Shown: positions 43,339-53,711, counted from the stretch's first letter. The stretch is DNA of 64,000 nucleotides from Bacillus sp. SJS (GCF_000732485.2 NZ_JAQV02000024.1:179463-243462), one strand, 5' to 3'. The notes: generated from the letters alone by a model not told the origin. Numbers and translations: made by a program.

Positions 43339-43692
43339 ATGAAAAAAAGCGCCTTTATTTTCCTTGGCGGGTTGACTGTCTCTGTTATTGGATGTTTTCT
43401 CTACTATAGAGAACTCACTTTGCTGGGATTTATTAATTCATCATTTATAGTTGGCGGCATACTCCTTTTTATTTCTTTATTCGGAACAGTGGCACAAAGC
43501 GGATTCTTCGACGCTGCTACATATGGGATGAGAAGGGCCTTTAAAATCAACGGAAAAGAAATGGATAAAGATGAAGCTCAGAGTATTCGTCCATTTTCTG
43601 AGCTCGTATCCTTTTCCGTTTCTCCTCTTCTATTCGCCAGTCTGGCATTGCTGGGTTTAATGCTGATCGGGCTTGGCATATACTACGTATAG
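43339..43692 (+). CDS. DUF3899 membrane protein
   Basis: A 117-residue protein with three membrane helices (about 5-22, 29-48 and 92-115) and a cytosolic loop containing FFDAATYGMRRAFKINGKEM, which is typical of the DUF3899 family. Function unknown. GGAAGCGG-like sequence precedes the ATG. The promoter of the trpS T-box overlaps its stop codon. The gene is often found next to trpS in related genomes. Confidence 0.75.
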   Translation: MKKSAFIFLGGLTVSVIGCFLYYRELTLLGFINSSFIVGGILLFISLFGTVAQSGFFDAATYGMRRAFKINGKEMDKDEAQSIRPFSELVSFSVSPLLFASLALLGLMLIGLGIYYV

Positions 43693-43721
43693 TTGCACGA
43701 AAAGCATTTCTTTTTTATAAT
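43693..43721 (+). promoter_or_regulatory. Sigma-A promoter of the trpS T-box
   Basis: TTGCAC, 17 nt, TATAAT; the -35 begins just after the upstream stop codon. Confidence 0.7.
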
Positions 43722-43743
43722 ATGTATCAGTTAAATGTACCGG

Positions 43744-43978
43744 CGAAGATAAAGAGTAGTACACGGATCATTCATTTGCAGAGAGCCTGAGGCTGCTGGA
43801 AATCAGGCATTGAACTTCGTGGAATGGACTTTTGAGCCGCATGCCGAAATTGAAGTAGGCAATGCCGTATGTCCTGCGTTAAAGGATTTTAAGCGGCTTT
43901 CCGTTGGATCGGAGAGCAATCAGGGTGGCACCACGGTTCATTCGTCCCTTCTTCAGGGATGAGTGGGCCTTTTTTTGT
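43744..43978 (+). ncRNA. Tryptophan T-box leader of trpS
   Basis: A tRNA-sensing leader. Stem I has the specifier TGG at 43825-43827 (GGAATGGACTTTTG), coding for Trp. The T-box AGGGTGGCACCACGG follows at about 43922, with UGGC in the bulge to pair with the GCCA end of uncharged tRNA-Trp. The terminator is CATTCGTCCCT/AGGGATGAGTG plus a T-run (43937-43978). Uncharged tRNA-Trp stabilises the antiterminator, so trpS rises when tryptophan is short. Confidence 0.93.
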
Positions 43979-43987
43979 TTGGCTTAA

Positions 43988-45016
<1,029 letters not shown>

Positions 45017-45022
45017 TTTGAA

Positions 45023-45051
45023 GATAGCTCAGCTTAGCTGGGCTTTTTTTA
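45023..45051 (+). terminator. Terminator of trpS
   Basis: AGCTCAGC pairs with GCTGGGCT (G-T pairs) and is followed by seven T. Confidence 0.75.
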
Positions 45052-45184
45052 TTCGAGCAGGTTTGAGGGAAAAAGAGCCTTTCTAAAAAGTCTTACTGAG
45101 AGGAAATGATCGAACCCCCCTGGACGTTGTGAAAGCTTTCCCAGGGGTGTAATTTTATATAGGTACTCAGAACAATTATGGTTA

Positions 45185-45314
45185 GGCTGATTGGAGCGGA
45201 AGGTGCGCGACTCCTGCGGGAGCAGCGGGACAGGTGAGACCCCACAGGCGCTTGCGCCGCGGAGGCTCACCGCCCGCCCCGCGGAAAGCAAGCAATCTGA
45301 AGCGGAAATCAGCC
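45185..45314. repeat. Bacillaceae interspersed palindromic repeat, copy 1
   Basis: A 130-bp GC-rich element bounded by GGCTGATT and AATCAGCC. It includes the landmark phrases GGAGCGGAAGGTGCGCGACT, GGGACAGGTGAGACC, GAGGCTCACCGC and CCCCGCGGAAAGC. I know this as a common unnamed interspersed repeat in Bacillus genomes. GGTGAG and CTCACC pair internally, so a long structured RNA or cruciform is possible. The rest of the gap between trpS and kgtP shows no gene. Confidence 0.8.
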
Positions 45315-45434
45315 AAACCCAATCTAAATTCTAAAGGCGGAAGCGCTTATTAACAGCTCCTTTTTCCACTTATTAATTTCCTGAAATCCTCCAGTTCAGT
45401 GGCTCCAAAACAGAAATCCCCTGTTCCAAAACTC

Positions 45435-45466
45435 AAAAAGATGCCCGGCCGCGAGACCAGACATCA
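45435..45466 (-). terminator. Terminator of kgtP
   Basis: Minus-strand GATGTCTGG pairs with CCGGGCATC (two G-T pairs) and is followed by TTTTT. Confidence 0.7.
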
Positions 45467-45474
45467 CCGTTTGT

Positions 45475-46818
45475 TTACATCGAGTGACCAGAATCATTGG
45501 AAATCTCCACTTTCTCCGCCTTCAGCTCTGATTCCAAATGGGAATCCTTTGATGACTCTGTCATCCTCCAATAAGTAAAAAAACTAATGGCAATACAGAG
45601 AGCGACATAGACGTAAAACAGCCATTCCACTCCCATACTCTTCATCCACAAAGCAATGAATTCGGCTGTTCCACCAAAGATTGCAACGGTTAACGCGTAA
45701 GGGAATCCAACACCCAGTGCCCGGATTTGGGTAGGAAACAGCTCGGCTTTTACGATGGCATTAATGGATGTATAGCCGGTCACAATAATAAGCCCCGTCA
45801 TCATAAGCAAAAACGCGCCTGCTGGATTTTGCGTTTGCTCGAGCAGCAGGAAGATTGGAACGGTAAAAATGGTTCCGAGTATCCCAAAGCACATGAGCAG
45901 CGGCCTTCTTCCAATTCGGTCTGATAGCATTCCCGCAAGCGGCTGCAAAATAATAAAGACAAAAAGGGCAGCAAAGTTGATCCAGCTTACGGTTTCTTTT
46001 GGAATGCCTGATGTATTAATCATGAATTTTTGCAAATATGTCGTATATGTATAAAATGCAACCGTTCCTCCAAGTGTCAGACCGACTACTGTCCATACTG
46101 CTTTCGGATACTTCATCAGCACCTTGAGAGTCCCTGCATTCGTTCTTTTTTCTTTCCCCATTTTTTCGAATTGATCAGACTCGTCCATGGATCTCCGCAG
46201 CCATAATACTGCAAGCGCCCCCATTGCCCCAATTACATAAGGTATGCGCCATCCCCATGAGTTCATATCAGGTTCACTTAATACTTGCTGAAGAATAATT
46301 TGAACACCCAATGCGGTAAGCTGTCCGGCAACCAGCGTGACGTATTGAAAACTTGAATAATATCCGCGGCGGCCCGAACTGGCCATTTCGGATAAATAAG
46401 TAGCAGATGTACCATATTCTCCGCCCAGTGAAAGACCTTGGAGAAGCCTAGCAAGAACAAGAATGACTGGAGCCATGACACCGATCGAACTGTAGCCAGG
46501 TGTACAGGCAATGATCAAAGATCCTGCTGCCATAATGGTGATGGACAGCGTCAGCGCAGCTCTTCTCCCATGACGATCCGCATATCTTCCCATTATGAGA
46601 CTGCCGATCGGCCTCATTAGAAAGCCGACAGCAAAAATGGCTGCCGTATTAAGCAGCTGGCTCGTGGAGTCTCCTGCTGGAAAGAATTCTGCTGAAAAAT
46701 ACACAGCGAAAGCGGAGTAAACATACCAGTCATACCACTCGATTAGATTTCCGACCGATCCTTTAAAAATATTGCCTGTTATGCGCTTTGTACTTGCATA
46801 GTCTGCTGCTTTTGCCAT
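45475..46818 (-). CDS. kgtP: KgtP-like 2-oxoglutarate:proton symporter (MHS family)
   Basis: A 447-residue, 12-helix MFS transporter of the metabolite:H+ symporter family. GNLIEWYDWYVYSAFAVYF, GFLMRPIGSLIMGRYADRHG, GLSLGGEYGTSATYLSE and AELFPTQIRALGVG are all family hallmarks and correspond closely to E. coli KgtP; shikimate or proline/betaine transport is a less likely alternative. AAGGAGG precedes the ATG. A cre-like box upstream suggests control by CcpA. In B. subtilis an app operon occupies this general area. Confidence 0.82.
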   Translation of the reverse strand: MAKAADYASTKRITGNIFKGSVGNLIEWYDWYVYSAFAVYFSAEFFPAGDSTSQLLNTAAIFAVGFLMRPIGSLIMGRYADRHGRRAALTLSITIMAAGSLIIACTPGYSSIGVMAPVILVLARLLQGLSLGGEYGTSATYLSEMASSGRRGYYSSFQYVTLVAGQLTALGVQIILQQVLSEPDMNSWGWRIPYVIGAMGALAVLWLRRSMDESDQFEKMGKEKRTNAGTLKVLMKYPKAVWTVVGLTLGGTVAFYTYTTYLQKFMINTSGIPKETVSWINFAALFVFIILQPLAGMLSDRIGRRPLLMCFGILGTIFTVPIFLLLEQTQNPAGAFLLMMTGLIIVTGYTSINAIVKAELFPTQIRALGVGFPYALTVAIFGGTAEFIALWMKSMGVEWLFYVYVALCIAISFFTYWRMTESSKDSHLESELKAEKVEISNDSGHSM

Positions 46819-46847
46819 ATTTATGCCTCCTTGAAACGAATTTTTTT

Positions 46848-46866
46848 ATAAAGAAAGCGCTTTATC
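46848..46866 (-). promoter_or_regulatory. Candidate cre site (CcpA) upstream of kgtP
   Basis: Minus strand ATAAAGCGCTTTCT matches the cre consensus WTGNAARCGNWWWCA with about one or two mismatches and is centred on the palindrome AAAGCGCTTT. Confidence 0.5.
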
Positions 46867-46914
46867 TTCTATTATATCGTACCACCTGGAAGCTGACTGT
46901 AAGCCTAAACACAC

Positions 46915-46952
46915 AAAAACCCCCTGCACCCAGTCTTCAGCCGGGGTTATCA
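46915..46952 (-). terminator. Terminator of yjbA
   Basis: AACCCC pairs with GGGGTT across a longer loop and is followed by TTTTG on the minus strand. Confidence 0.55.
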
Positions 46953-46971
46953 GGAGGCTTGTCCATTGCAT

Positions 46972-47724
46972 TTAATTTACTTTCGATTCGTGTTCGGTAT
47001 CCCATAATTTCTCAAAAAAGGGTTGTCCTTTAACAAGATGCTCGCATAGCGACATATGCTTCGGCGACCACCCATTTACGGTTTCACTGTATAGCTTTTG
47101 GAAGACATCCTGAAATTCCATGGAACGGATTTGTTCATACTCCTGCGGATTCCATTCTGTGTACCAATATTTTATTTCTGCCGTATTTTTTGTGGTTTGG
47201 AGCTGATCCAATGCCATGAATAGAAGCTGTTTTAGCTGCCGTTCCTTACGGGTCAGTCCTCTCATGTGATCAGGGGCCAGAGACAAAATATGAAATTCCT
47301 TTTCTTCCCCATGCAGCGGCCCCTGAAACGGATAATCATCTGCCTCTACGTCTTTCACCATCTCATAGACAAGCTGTTCCTGTCTTGGAATCAACCGGCT
47401 TTTCCGTACAGGGATGCTATAGCCGATTGTGTCAATTGCAATAATTCCTTGTCCATCTGTAACGACGAAGCAGTAATCCAGTTGGATTCGTTCATGATTT
47501 TTCCGGATGTAGGCTTTTTGGTGAATGTCTTTTAGGAGGCTCTGCGGAATCTCGGAAAGATCGTTTTCGATATACCGGAACAGCACTTGATTCACCTTGA
47601 GCAAAGGAACTTGATCCAGAAGCTCAACACTGTCATCCTTTCGCCATTCGTGGAAATGGCACACGTTGTATCCATTTTCTTCTCCCTCAAACCAATTTAC
47701 CCATACATCATGAAGAAACAACAT
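46972..47724 (-). CDS. yjbA: UPF0736 protein YjbA
   Basis: A 250-residue soluble protein starting [20 protein letters not shown], matching YjbA (UPF0736) in length and locus. It contains many conserved aromatic and acidic residues ([29 protein letters not shown]). No function is known. GAGGGGT precedes the ATG. It is divergent in context from yjaZ by a gap of about 100 nt on the same strand. Confidence 0.88.
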   Translation of the reverse strand: MLFLHDVWVNWFEGEENGYNVCHFHEWRKDDSVELLDQVPLLKVNQVLFRYIENDLSEIPQSLLKDIHQKAYIRKNHERIQLDYCFVVTDGQGIIAIDTIGYSIPVRKSRLIPRQEQLVYEMVKDVEADDYPFQGPLHGEEKEFHILSLAPDHMRGLTRKERQLKQLLFMALDQLQTTKNTAEIKYWYTEWNPQEYEQIRSMEFQDVFQKLYSETVNGWSPKHMSLCEHLVKGQPFFEKLWDTEHESKVN

Positions 47725-47825
47725 TTCTTACCCCTCACCTTCTCATCTGTTTGTCAATCAGTATAGGCAGGACGAGCAAAAAATATTCCAGTTTCTGCAG
47801 ATTATGGGCGGATTTTCTTTCGCCT

Positions 47826-48617
47826 TTACTCCTCTATATTAAGGGCCTTGATTATGCGTTCGGAAGGCGTTTTGAAAAGACTCTCCGTCATCGAACCTGT
47901 ATCTTTCATATAGAATTTAACGGCATAATACCCGGCTGTATAGCCAAGCATTTTCGGGTACATTCCAAGACCGTATATCATTTTATCGAATTGCCGGTCC
48001 TCCTGCTTGAGGGACTGGTTCGGAAGGATGTGCCTTTTCCAAAATTGGCGAAGCTGAGTATCCTGATAAAGTCTGGTCCAGCTGGCTGTTTTATCCTCGC
48101 CAAGCAGTTCCCGGACGGCATTTTCAGCAAGTCCTTCCATAATGACTACATCAGCCAGCGTATAGTCCTTTTCTTTTTTCGGATCCTTGGCTAACCGGCA
48201 AATATGATGATATTCATGAATCAGCAGGGCTTTAATCTCTTCCTTAGGAACGTCTGGAGCCAGAAACAGAAACAATTTATCATGAAAAGCGAGTCCAGAT
48301 TTCCCGCCGTACTCCCGCTTTATTTTCCCGTTTGATAGATCACCGGGCAAAATAAAGACCGGCGCATCCGGACCAGACCATTTCTTGCGAAGAGCTTCAA
48401 ACTCTCCTTTAATGTAGGGCAGGATTTTCTCTTCCTTAATGGTTTGCATCGTCTTACGAGCAGACTGGCTATTTCGGTAAACCCCGAATGGAAGCAATGA
48501 CTTTATTAGTGCTTTTTCACTCCGGTCAGGGAAGTACGGTTTCAGCTTTTTGGCAAGCCCATCCAGGCTCAGCTCTTCTTCAAACCATTGGTCCGTTCTA
48601 ATTACACCCATCTTCAT
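47826..48617 (-). CDS. yjaZ: Putative zinc protease YjaZ (DUF2268)
   Basis: A 263-residue protein with the DUF2268 zincin signature LIHEYHHICRL (about residues 127-137, HExxH) and the third-ligand-like EGLAENAVRELLG (about 162-174). There is no signal peptide, so it would act in the cytosol. Substrate unknown. GGGGG precedes the ATG. Order and length agree with B. subtilis yjaZ next to fabF. Confidence 0.85.
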   Translation of the reverse strand: MKMGVIRTDQWFEEELSLDGLAKKLKPYFPDRSEKALIKSLLPFGVYRNSQSARKTMQTIKEEKILPYIKGEFEALRKKWSGPDAPVFILPGDLSNGKIKREYGGKSGLAFHDKLFLFLAPDVPKEEIKALLIHEYHHICRLAKDPKKEKDYTLADVVIMEGLAENAVRELLGEDKTASWTRLYQDTQLRQFWKRHILPNQSLKQEDRQFDKMIYGLGMYPKMLGYTAGYYAVKFYMKDTGSMTESLFKTPSERIIKALNIEE

Positions 48618-48692
48618 CCCCCCTTTTTTAATGTATGAAGGGACGGGTTAATGTGGGAAGGGAATTTTCTTTTTAACGACCAGTGTTAAATA

Positions 48693-48724
48693 GCAAAAAG
48701 CTGCCGATTCAATCGGCAGCTTCT
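48693..48724 (-). terminator. Terminator of fabHA-fabF
   Basis: AGCTGCCGATTG pairs with AATCGGCAGCT and is followed by TTTT on the minus strand. Confidence 0.92.
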
Positions 48725-48727
48725 AAC

Positions 48728-49966
48728 TTACTCGTATTTTTTAAACAAGATCGTTGCATTATGACCGCCAAAGCCAAGTGAATTGCTGAGAGCCACATTC
48801 ACATTTGTTTTGCGGGCTTCATTTGGAACGTAATCAAGATCACATTCCGGATCTGGATTTTCCAGGTTGATGGTTGGAGGAATGATTCCTTCCTTAATCG
48901 AAAGTACAGCGAAAATGGCTTCAACTCCGCCAGCTGCTCCAAGCAAATGGCCCGTCATGGATTTCGTTGAGCTTATTGCCACTTTTTTCGCATGGTCTCC
49001 GAATACTTCTTTAATGGCCAGTGTTTCAAATTTATCATTATAAGGCGTGCTGGTTCCATGAGCGTTGATGTAATCCACATTTTCCGGCTTAAGATTTGCT
49101 GTTTCAATTGCCTGTCTCATTGCACGGACTCCTCCTTCTCCTCCTGGAGCCGGAGCCGTAATGTGATAAGCATCGCCTGTTGCACCATAGCCAACGATTT
49201 CTGCATAGATTTTAGCACCGCGTGCAAGAGCGTGTTCAAGCTCCTCAAGCACTAGGATCCCAGCTCCTTCACCCATTACAAAACCATCACGCTCTGCGTC
49301 AAACGGACGGCTTGCTTTAGCAGGATCCGGATTGGTGGATAGCGCTTTGCTTGAGCTGAAACCGGCAAAAGCCATTTGTGAAAGCGGTGCTTCTGCTCCT
49401 CCGGAAATCATCACATCCGCATCGCCGCGCTCTATGACACGGTATGCGTCACCAATGGAGTTCGTACCTGTCGCACAGGCAGTCACTGTACATGCGTTAA
49501 ATCCTTTCGCTCCCAGTGCAATGGACACCTGGCCGGCTGCCATATCAGGAATCATCATCGGCACAAAAAACGGGCTTACGCGTTTAGGTCCTTTTTCCAT
49601 AAGAATCCGGTGCTGGGTTTCGAATGTTTCCATTCCTCCGATTCCGGATCCTACCCATACTCCAACCCTTGGAGCATTTTCATCTGTAATTTCAAGGTTT
49701 GCATCTTTTACGGCCATCATAGAAGCCGCTACTGCATATTGCGTAAAGCGGTCCATTTTTCTTGCTTCTTTTTTATCCATGTATTGTTCAGGATCAAAAT
49801 CTGTGATTTCTCCGGCTACTTTTGCCGGATAGTCATCCGCATTTACACGCGTAAGCGGCTTGATTCCGGAAACGCCATTGATCGCATTTTCCCATGTTGT
49901 TTCAGCATCCAATCCCAGAGGACTGACAGCCCCCAGTCCAGTAACCACTACTCTTTTCTTTTCCAT
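48728..49966 (-). CDS. fabF: 3-oxoacyl-[acyl-carrier-protein] synthase II
   Basis: Elongating condensing enzyme of type II fatty-acid synthesis. The 412 residues carry the Cys-His-His triad: [16 protein letters not shown] (Cys about 164), [11 protein letters not shown] (His about 304) and [12 protein letters not shown] (His about 341). GAGGTG precedes the ATG. It lies 40 nt after fabHA and shares its FapR-controlled promoter. Confidence 0.96.
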   Translation of the reverse strand: MEKKRVVVTGLGAVSPLGLDAETTWENAINGVSGIKPLTRVNADDYPAKVAGEITDFDPEQYMDKKEARKMDRFTQYAVAASMMAVKDANLEITDENAPRVGVWVGSGIGGMETFETQHRILMEKGPKRVSPFFVPMMIPDMAAGQVSIALGAKGFNACTVTACATGTNSIGDAYRVIERGDADVMISGGAEAPLSQMAFAGFSSSKALSTNPDPAKASRPFDAERDGFVMGEGAGILVLEELEHALARGAKIYAEIVGYGATGDAYHITAPAPGGEGGVRAMRQAIETANLKPENVDYINAHGTSTPYNDKFETLAIKEVFGDHAKKVAISSTKSMTGHLLGAAGGVEAIFAVLSIKEGIIPPTINLENPDPECDLDYVPNEARKTNVNVALSNSLGFGGHNATILFKKYE

Positions 49967-50006
49967 ATAGAAGACACCTCATTTTCCATTAAAATAGTTT
50001 ATCTTT

Positions 50007-50939
50007 TTAACGTCCCCATCTCATGGCAATGGCGCCCCATGTTAAGCCGCCTCCGAATCCTACCATGACAAGCAGATCTCCGTCTTTTATTTTACCAGCT
50101 TCCAGCTCTTCTACAATACTTAGCGGAATAGAAGCTGCGGATGTATTTCCAAATTTGTTTACTGTCTTAGACATTTTCTCAGGCGGAAGCTCAAGGCGTT
50201 CTCTCGATGCTTCCATGATCCGGATGTTCGCCTGATGAGGAACAAGCATATCTACATCGGCCTTTGTCAATCCGGCTTTGTCGAGCACTTTAACGCTGGA
50301 CTCGCCCATTTGCCTAACTGCAAATTTGAAAACCTCGCGGCCGTTCATGATAATAAATTCTTCCTGGTATAAATGCTTGCCTCCCGAACCGTCTGCTCCC
50401 AAATCGAAAGAAAGGATACCTTTCCCTTCAGAAACAGGTCCAAGAATCGCTGCCCCTGCTGCATCTCCAAAAAGAACAGCCGTATTGCGGTCTTCCCAGT
50501 TTGTCACCTTAGAAAGCTTTTCAACGCCTACAACCAAAATGTTTTTGTAGACACCCGTTTCAATAAACTGTTTTCCTGTGACAAGACCGTACATAAAGCC
50601 TGCACATGCAGCACTAATATCCATTGCAGGAATTTGGCGTGCTCCCAGTCTCTCCTGTATTCGGCATGCAACCGAAGGGAACGGCTGATCAGGTGTTACG
50701 GTTGCTACAAGAATCATATCCAGTTCTTCCGCCGTAATTCCGGCATCTATCAGTGCTTTTTCAGCAGCCATGAAGGCCATATCAGATGTATCAATATCAT
50801 CGCTTGCAATGCGTCTTTCCTCTATTCCAGTCCGGGTACGGATCCATTCGTCCGACGTATCCATACGTTTCTCAAGGTCGTGATTTGTAACCACATTTTC
50901 AGGGATATACCGGCCAATTCCGATAATTCCAGCGTTCAT
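50007..50939 (-). CDS. fabHA: 3-oxoacyl-[acyl-carrier-protein] synthase III
   Basis: Starts fatty-acid chains by condensing a branched or straight acyl-CoA with malonyl-ACP. The 310-residue enzyme has the Cys in [13 protein letters not shown], the His in [10 protein letters not shown] and the Asn in [10 protein letters not shown]. The FabHA name is from synteny with the B. subtilis fabHA-fabF pair. AGGGGC precedes the ATG. A FapR operator covers its promoter. Confidence 0.95.
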   Translation of the reverse strand: MNAGIIGIGRYIPENVVTNHDLEKRMDTSDEWIRTRTGIEERRIASDDIDTSDMAFMAAEKALIDAGITAEELDMILVATVTPDQPFPSVACRIQERLGARQIPAMDISAACAGFMYGLVTGKQFIETGVYKNILVVGVEKLSKVTNWEDRNTAVLFGDAAGAAILGPVSEGKGILSFDLGADGSGGKHLYQEEFIIMNGREVFKFAVRQMGESSVKVLDKAGLTKADVDMLVPHQANIRIMEASRERLELPPEKMSKTVNKFGNTSAASIPLSIVEELEAGKIKDGDLLVMVGFGGGLTWGAIAMRWGR

Positions 50940-50979
50940 ATGTGCAGCCCCTTTAGTATAGAAATTTTTAACATCATAT

Positions 50980-51025
50980 ATTATGACTTGGTACTAATTT
51001 TAGCTCATATCGTTTAATTTATCAA
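50980..51025 (-). promoter_or_regulatory. fabHA-fabF promoter with FapR operator
   Basis: Minus strand TTGATA (51020-51025), 17 nt, TAAAAT (50997-51002), running straight into ATTAGTACCAAGTCATAAT (50980-50998). That sequence closely fits the FapR consensus and overlaps the -10 and start, as in B. subtilis. Confidence 0.82.
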
Positions 51026-51111
51026 TAAGACTAATGCATTCGTCCATGCACATTTGTCTCCCCTTCATAGATTATTATCAGCAGAACTATATTGCCGGGA
51101 AGGTGAAAAGA

Positions 51112-51363
51112 ATGGCAAGTCCCCCAAAAAACAAGTTTGATCAGCTGATGTTTGGAAGCCGCCAGGAAAAAATCGATAAAAAAATGGATGAAGCACCTAA
51201 AGATTCGATGTCTGATTCCAATGAAGACGAAGATCAGCTTGAATACATGAAAATCATGATGCAGGTTGATGATATTATGGGGTCCCTTAAAGAAATGAAG
51301 CCTATGTTTAAAAAACTGTCACCGATGCTGGATATCATAAAAAAGAAATTCAGTGAAGAATGA
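51112..51363 (+). CDS. yjzB: YjzB-like small hydrophilic protein
   Basis: An 83-residue, highly charged protein (MASPPKNKFDQLMFGSRQEK...) with a methionine-rich amphipathic part (MKIMMQVDDIMGSLKEMKPM) and lysine-rich end. Its position, divergent from fabHA and facing comZ, matches B. subtilis yjzB; sequence identity was not checked. The ATG has AAGGTG 8 nt upstream; the longer frame overlaps the fabHA promoter. Function unknown. Confidence 0.65.
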   Translation: MASPPKNKFDQLMFGSRQEKIDKKMDEAPKDSMSDSNEDEDQLEYMKIMMQVDDIMGSLKEMKPMFKKLSPMLDIIKKKFSEE

Positions 51364-51365
51364 AA

Positions 51366-51405
51366 AAAAGGCTTGAACTGCCTTTTCCGGGTTCAAGCCT
51401 TTCTA
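51366..51405 (+). terminator. Terminator of yjzB
   Basis: AAAGGCTTGAAC pairs with GTTCAAGCCTTT, followed by CTATTATTTT. Confidence 0.85.
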
Positions 51406-51410
51406 TTATT

Positions 51411-51600
51411 TTGGCTTTGTTAAAGCATTATGCTGATCTATTAGCACCTGTTGATTGGAGCGGAAGGCGTGAGACTCCGTGCCGAGAGCAGCAGGACAGG
51501 TGAGACCCCGCAGGCGCAAAGAGCTGAGGAGGCTCACCGCCTGCCCCAGGATAAGCGAACGCCTGCTAGCTGCAATCAATAGCCAAGTCTAACAGAGCCA
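51411..51600. repeat. Bacillaceae interspersed palindromic repeat, copy 2
   Basis: The same element as at 45185-45314, in the same orientation but more diverged: GGAGCGGAAGGCGTGAGACT, GGACAGGTGAGACCCCGCAG and GAGGAGGCTCACCGCCTGCC are kept. It has an inner inverted pair TTGATTG/CAATCAA and an outer pair TGGCTTTGTTA/TAACAGAGCCA, which copy 1 lacks. The outer arm reaches the end of comZ. Confidence 0.78.
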
Positions 51601-51786
51601 TTATTTTAAAGCGTCCTGTTTACCTAAATCATACGCCTCAGCCATTACTTTGTTGAATAAACCAAGCAAAGGCTGGATGTGTTCCATAGACAGCTCCAGG
51701 CCAAGTTCATCAAGCTGCTGTTTTGCTTCAGGAAAATATTTCATCGCAATCTGCATAAATTCCATTTGTTTTTCGTGCTGATCCAT
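51601..51786 (-). CDS. comZ: ComG operon repressor ComZ
   Basis: A 61-residue protein (MDQHEKQMEFMQIAMKYFPE...) with a helical, amphipathic design and ELSMEHIQPLLGLFNKVMAE as its conserved core, matching ComZ (about 63 residues). In B. subtilis it lowers transcription of the comG uptake operon. GGAG precedes the ATG. It has a place between yjzB and yjaV as in B. subtilis. Confidence 0.88.
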   Translation of the reverse strand: MDQHEKQMEFMQIAMKYFPEAKQQLDELGLELSMEHIQPLLGLFNKVMAEAYDLGKQDALK

Positions 51787-51863
51787 ATTATTGTATCTCC
51801 TTTATTTAAATAATCCTGCTTGTCCAGCGGGTTTCTACTACTACTATATTCGTAAATCCTCCA

Positions 51864-52505
51864 TCAGACAAGCGCGGATGAGCCATAAAGAAAAGGATAC
51901 TGCTCCATATGCTTCTTCAGTTCTTCCAGTCCCTCCTTTAAAGAGGTTTCCTGAGCGAGAGGATACAGTTCCTCACTGCGAACACCATTTCCCGGGAGAT
52001 AAAATGATTGGCCTCTGAAATCCCTACTTGCCAATTCTGCGATTGTTTTAGCCGCATCTTCAATATACAATCCAGGATTATCTTTAAAAGGAGGGACTTT
52101 AAAATCTTCAGCCCTCCAATTTGTCAGCTCTTCCGTTACAGGCTGCCATGGTCCGTACATACTCCCTGCATAAACAACCGCAGTGTCGTCTCTGTCGTTT
52201 TTTCTGGCTTTGCTTCCCCTCTCAATTATGAGAAGCGGGAAATCAACTTCATCGTGATGCTTCAGCCACTCTGCTTCACAAACCGCCGCTTCACACGATG
52301 TCAAGTCAGGATTTTCTTCCACGCTAACCAATTCAATTAACGCGTTCCTTCCTACTGTCATCCACATTTCTTCCATTCGCCGTTTTTCCAGACTGTTCTT
52401 TCCATGTTCATAAACAGCAAGAACTTCAACACCTTTTTCGAGCCACTCCATGCACAGTGCGAAACCAAGAAACGTCTGAGCTCCCAATACGGCTGACTTC
52501 TTCAT
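51864..52505 (-). CDS. yjaV: NAD(P)-binding epimerase-like protein YjaV
   Basis: A 213-residue protein with a shortened Rossmann start (SAVLGAQTFLGFALCMEW, a G-x-x-x-x-x-G variant) and the YGPW-x-P stretch seen in NAD-dependent epimerases. It is shorter than functional epimerases, so the catalytic role is unclear. I use the ATG after GGAGG, removing six residues. Order yjaU-yjaV-comZ follows B. subtilis. Names are from synteny. Confidence 0.75.
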   Translation of the reverse strand: MKKSAVLGAQTFLGFALCMEWLEKGVEVLAVYEHGKNSLEKRRMEEMWMTVGRNALIELVSVEENPDLTSCEAAVCEAEWLKHHDEVDFPLLIIERGSKARKNDRDDTAVVYAGSMYGPWQPVTEELTNWRAEDFKVPPFKDNPGLYIEDAAKTIAELASRDFRGQSFYLPGNGVRSEELYPLAQETSLKEGLEELKKHMEQYPFLYGSSALV

Positions 52506-52537
52506 GGGTTCCCTCCTAATCATGATCTTCCTCTTTT

Positions 52538-53281
52538 TTATAAATTTTTCTGATGCAGCGAAAAGTACTTAATAACAGATTGATGGATCCGGTATGGCTG
52601 CTCGCCCAAATGCAAGATTAATTCGATTGGATAACCTTGTTCTTTTCTATGCTCTTCAAATGCTTTACTGTGTTTATGATAGGGGAATGGCGTCCCGCTC
52701 ATCCGGTCCCATATCTTAACCGGAATTGTGGATTCAAGCTGTTTAAGAGAGCGAAACGAATAATGCTCCAATTCCTTTTCATCGATTTCATAGGCTGCTG
52801 CTATTTCTCTTGTAAGGCGTTTATAAAAAAGCTTATTCATCTTCTCATCCTGAAAATAGCTCTGCAGATCTAAACACGGGTTAAAGAGGCCGATTGAGCG
52901 CAGCTTCTCAGGGCTTCTTTCCATTAGCTCAATTGCCGCAAGCGCCCCTGTGCCCTCTGCCAGAAGGTGAACCTTGTCATTAATAATTTCTTTTTTAGGA
53001 AAAAGATACAGGAGCTTTTCTGCCAAATCGCTTGCTTTTGGCGATCCCCAATGGCTGCCATGCAGATTGGACTGAATGAGAGTAAAGCCTGCCTTCCTCA
53101 GAGCGGCAAGCAGCTGTTTGCGCCCTAGATGCTGCATCCAGAAACTTGTATGCCCATCCACAAAATGATTTTTATCGCCTAAAATCAATATTCCGAAACC
53201 GTTCGGCTGATAAGGAGTATGAATAACCGTCCATTCTGACTCATACTGAAAAAAACGATCATAAATTTCCATGCTGCTCAC
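52538..53281 (-). CDS. yjaU: Alpha/beta-hydrolase-like protein YjaU
   Basis: A 247-residue protein with features of an alpha/beta hydrolase: GFGILILGDKNHFVDGH near the start and HLLAEGTGALAAIELMERSP at the nucleophile elbow (G-x-G-x-G replaces G-x-S-x-G, so the serine is missing). It may have lost hydrolase activity. The start is GTG after AAGGAAAGG; an ATG three codons later is also possible. It is followed by yjaV after 32 nt. Confidence 0.75.
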   Translation of the reverse strand: MSSMEIYDRFFQYESEWTVIHTPYQPNGFGILILGDKNHFVDGHTSFWMQHLGRKQLLAALRKAGFTLIQSNLHGSHWGSPKASDLAEKLLYLFPKKEIINDKVHLLAEGTGALAAIELMERSPEKLRSIGLFNPCLDLQSYFQDEKMNKLFYKRLTREIAAAYEIDEKELEHYSFRSLKQLESTIPVKIWDRMSGTPFPYHKHSKAFEEHRKEQGYPIELILHLGEQPYRIHQSVIKYFSLHQKNL

Positions 53282-53482
53282 CGCCTTTCCTTTTCAGAGA
53301 TGTGCCCGCTTTATCTTATGACAGAGAAAACAAATGGCGTGGGAAGGAGCCCACCCTCTCTTTAGGAAATTCTATGGCTAACGGACAAATCCTTGTCACA
53401 AATGTTTCATTTCTAACCTTTATTGTCTAATTTATGTGTGATATCATAAAAGAAGAATTGTGTGCAAATGGAGGGGAAAATT

Positions 53483-53668
53483 TTGCGTTATTTTTGGACG
53501 TTTTTCTGGGCGTTTCTGTTAGTACATATGCTTACCTACGTTACTTCGTCAATGGTTGGAAGCGCATACGATTTTATGACAGCGACCATTTTATCCGTTG
53601 TTGTAACCATTTTGATCTTCGCTATAGCTGCTTTGATTCCAAATGAGCCTGTGAATGATCAGCATTAA
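53483..53668 (+). CDS. yjzD: DUF2929 membrane protein YjzD
   Basis: A 61-residue protein with two membrane helices (about 3-26 and 31-53) and an acidic tail (PNEPVNDQH), matching YjzD in B. subtilis in type and position. TTG start, 7-8 nt after GGAGGGG; an overlapping longer frame in another phase is not coding. It was linked to ylaN/clpX phenotypes only by suggestion in my memory, so no function is given. Confidence 0.78.
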   Translation: MRYFWTFFWAFLLVHMLTYVTSSMVGSAYDFMTATILSVVVTILIFAIAALIPNEPVNDQH

Positions 53669-53673
53669 TAAGC

Positions 53674-53711
53674 AAAAAAAGACCTTCCAATTGGACAGGT
53701 CTTTTTTATTT
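53674..53711. terminator. Terminator between yjzD and yjzC
   Basis: AAAAAAGACCT pairs with AGGTCTTTTTT with a further inner TCCAATTGGA palindrome. Confidence 0.9.
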
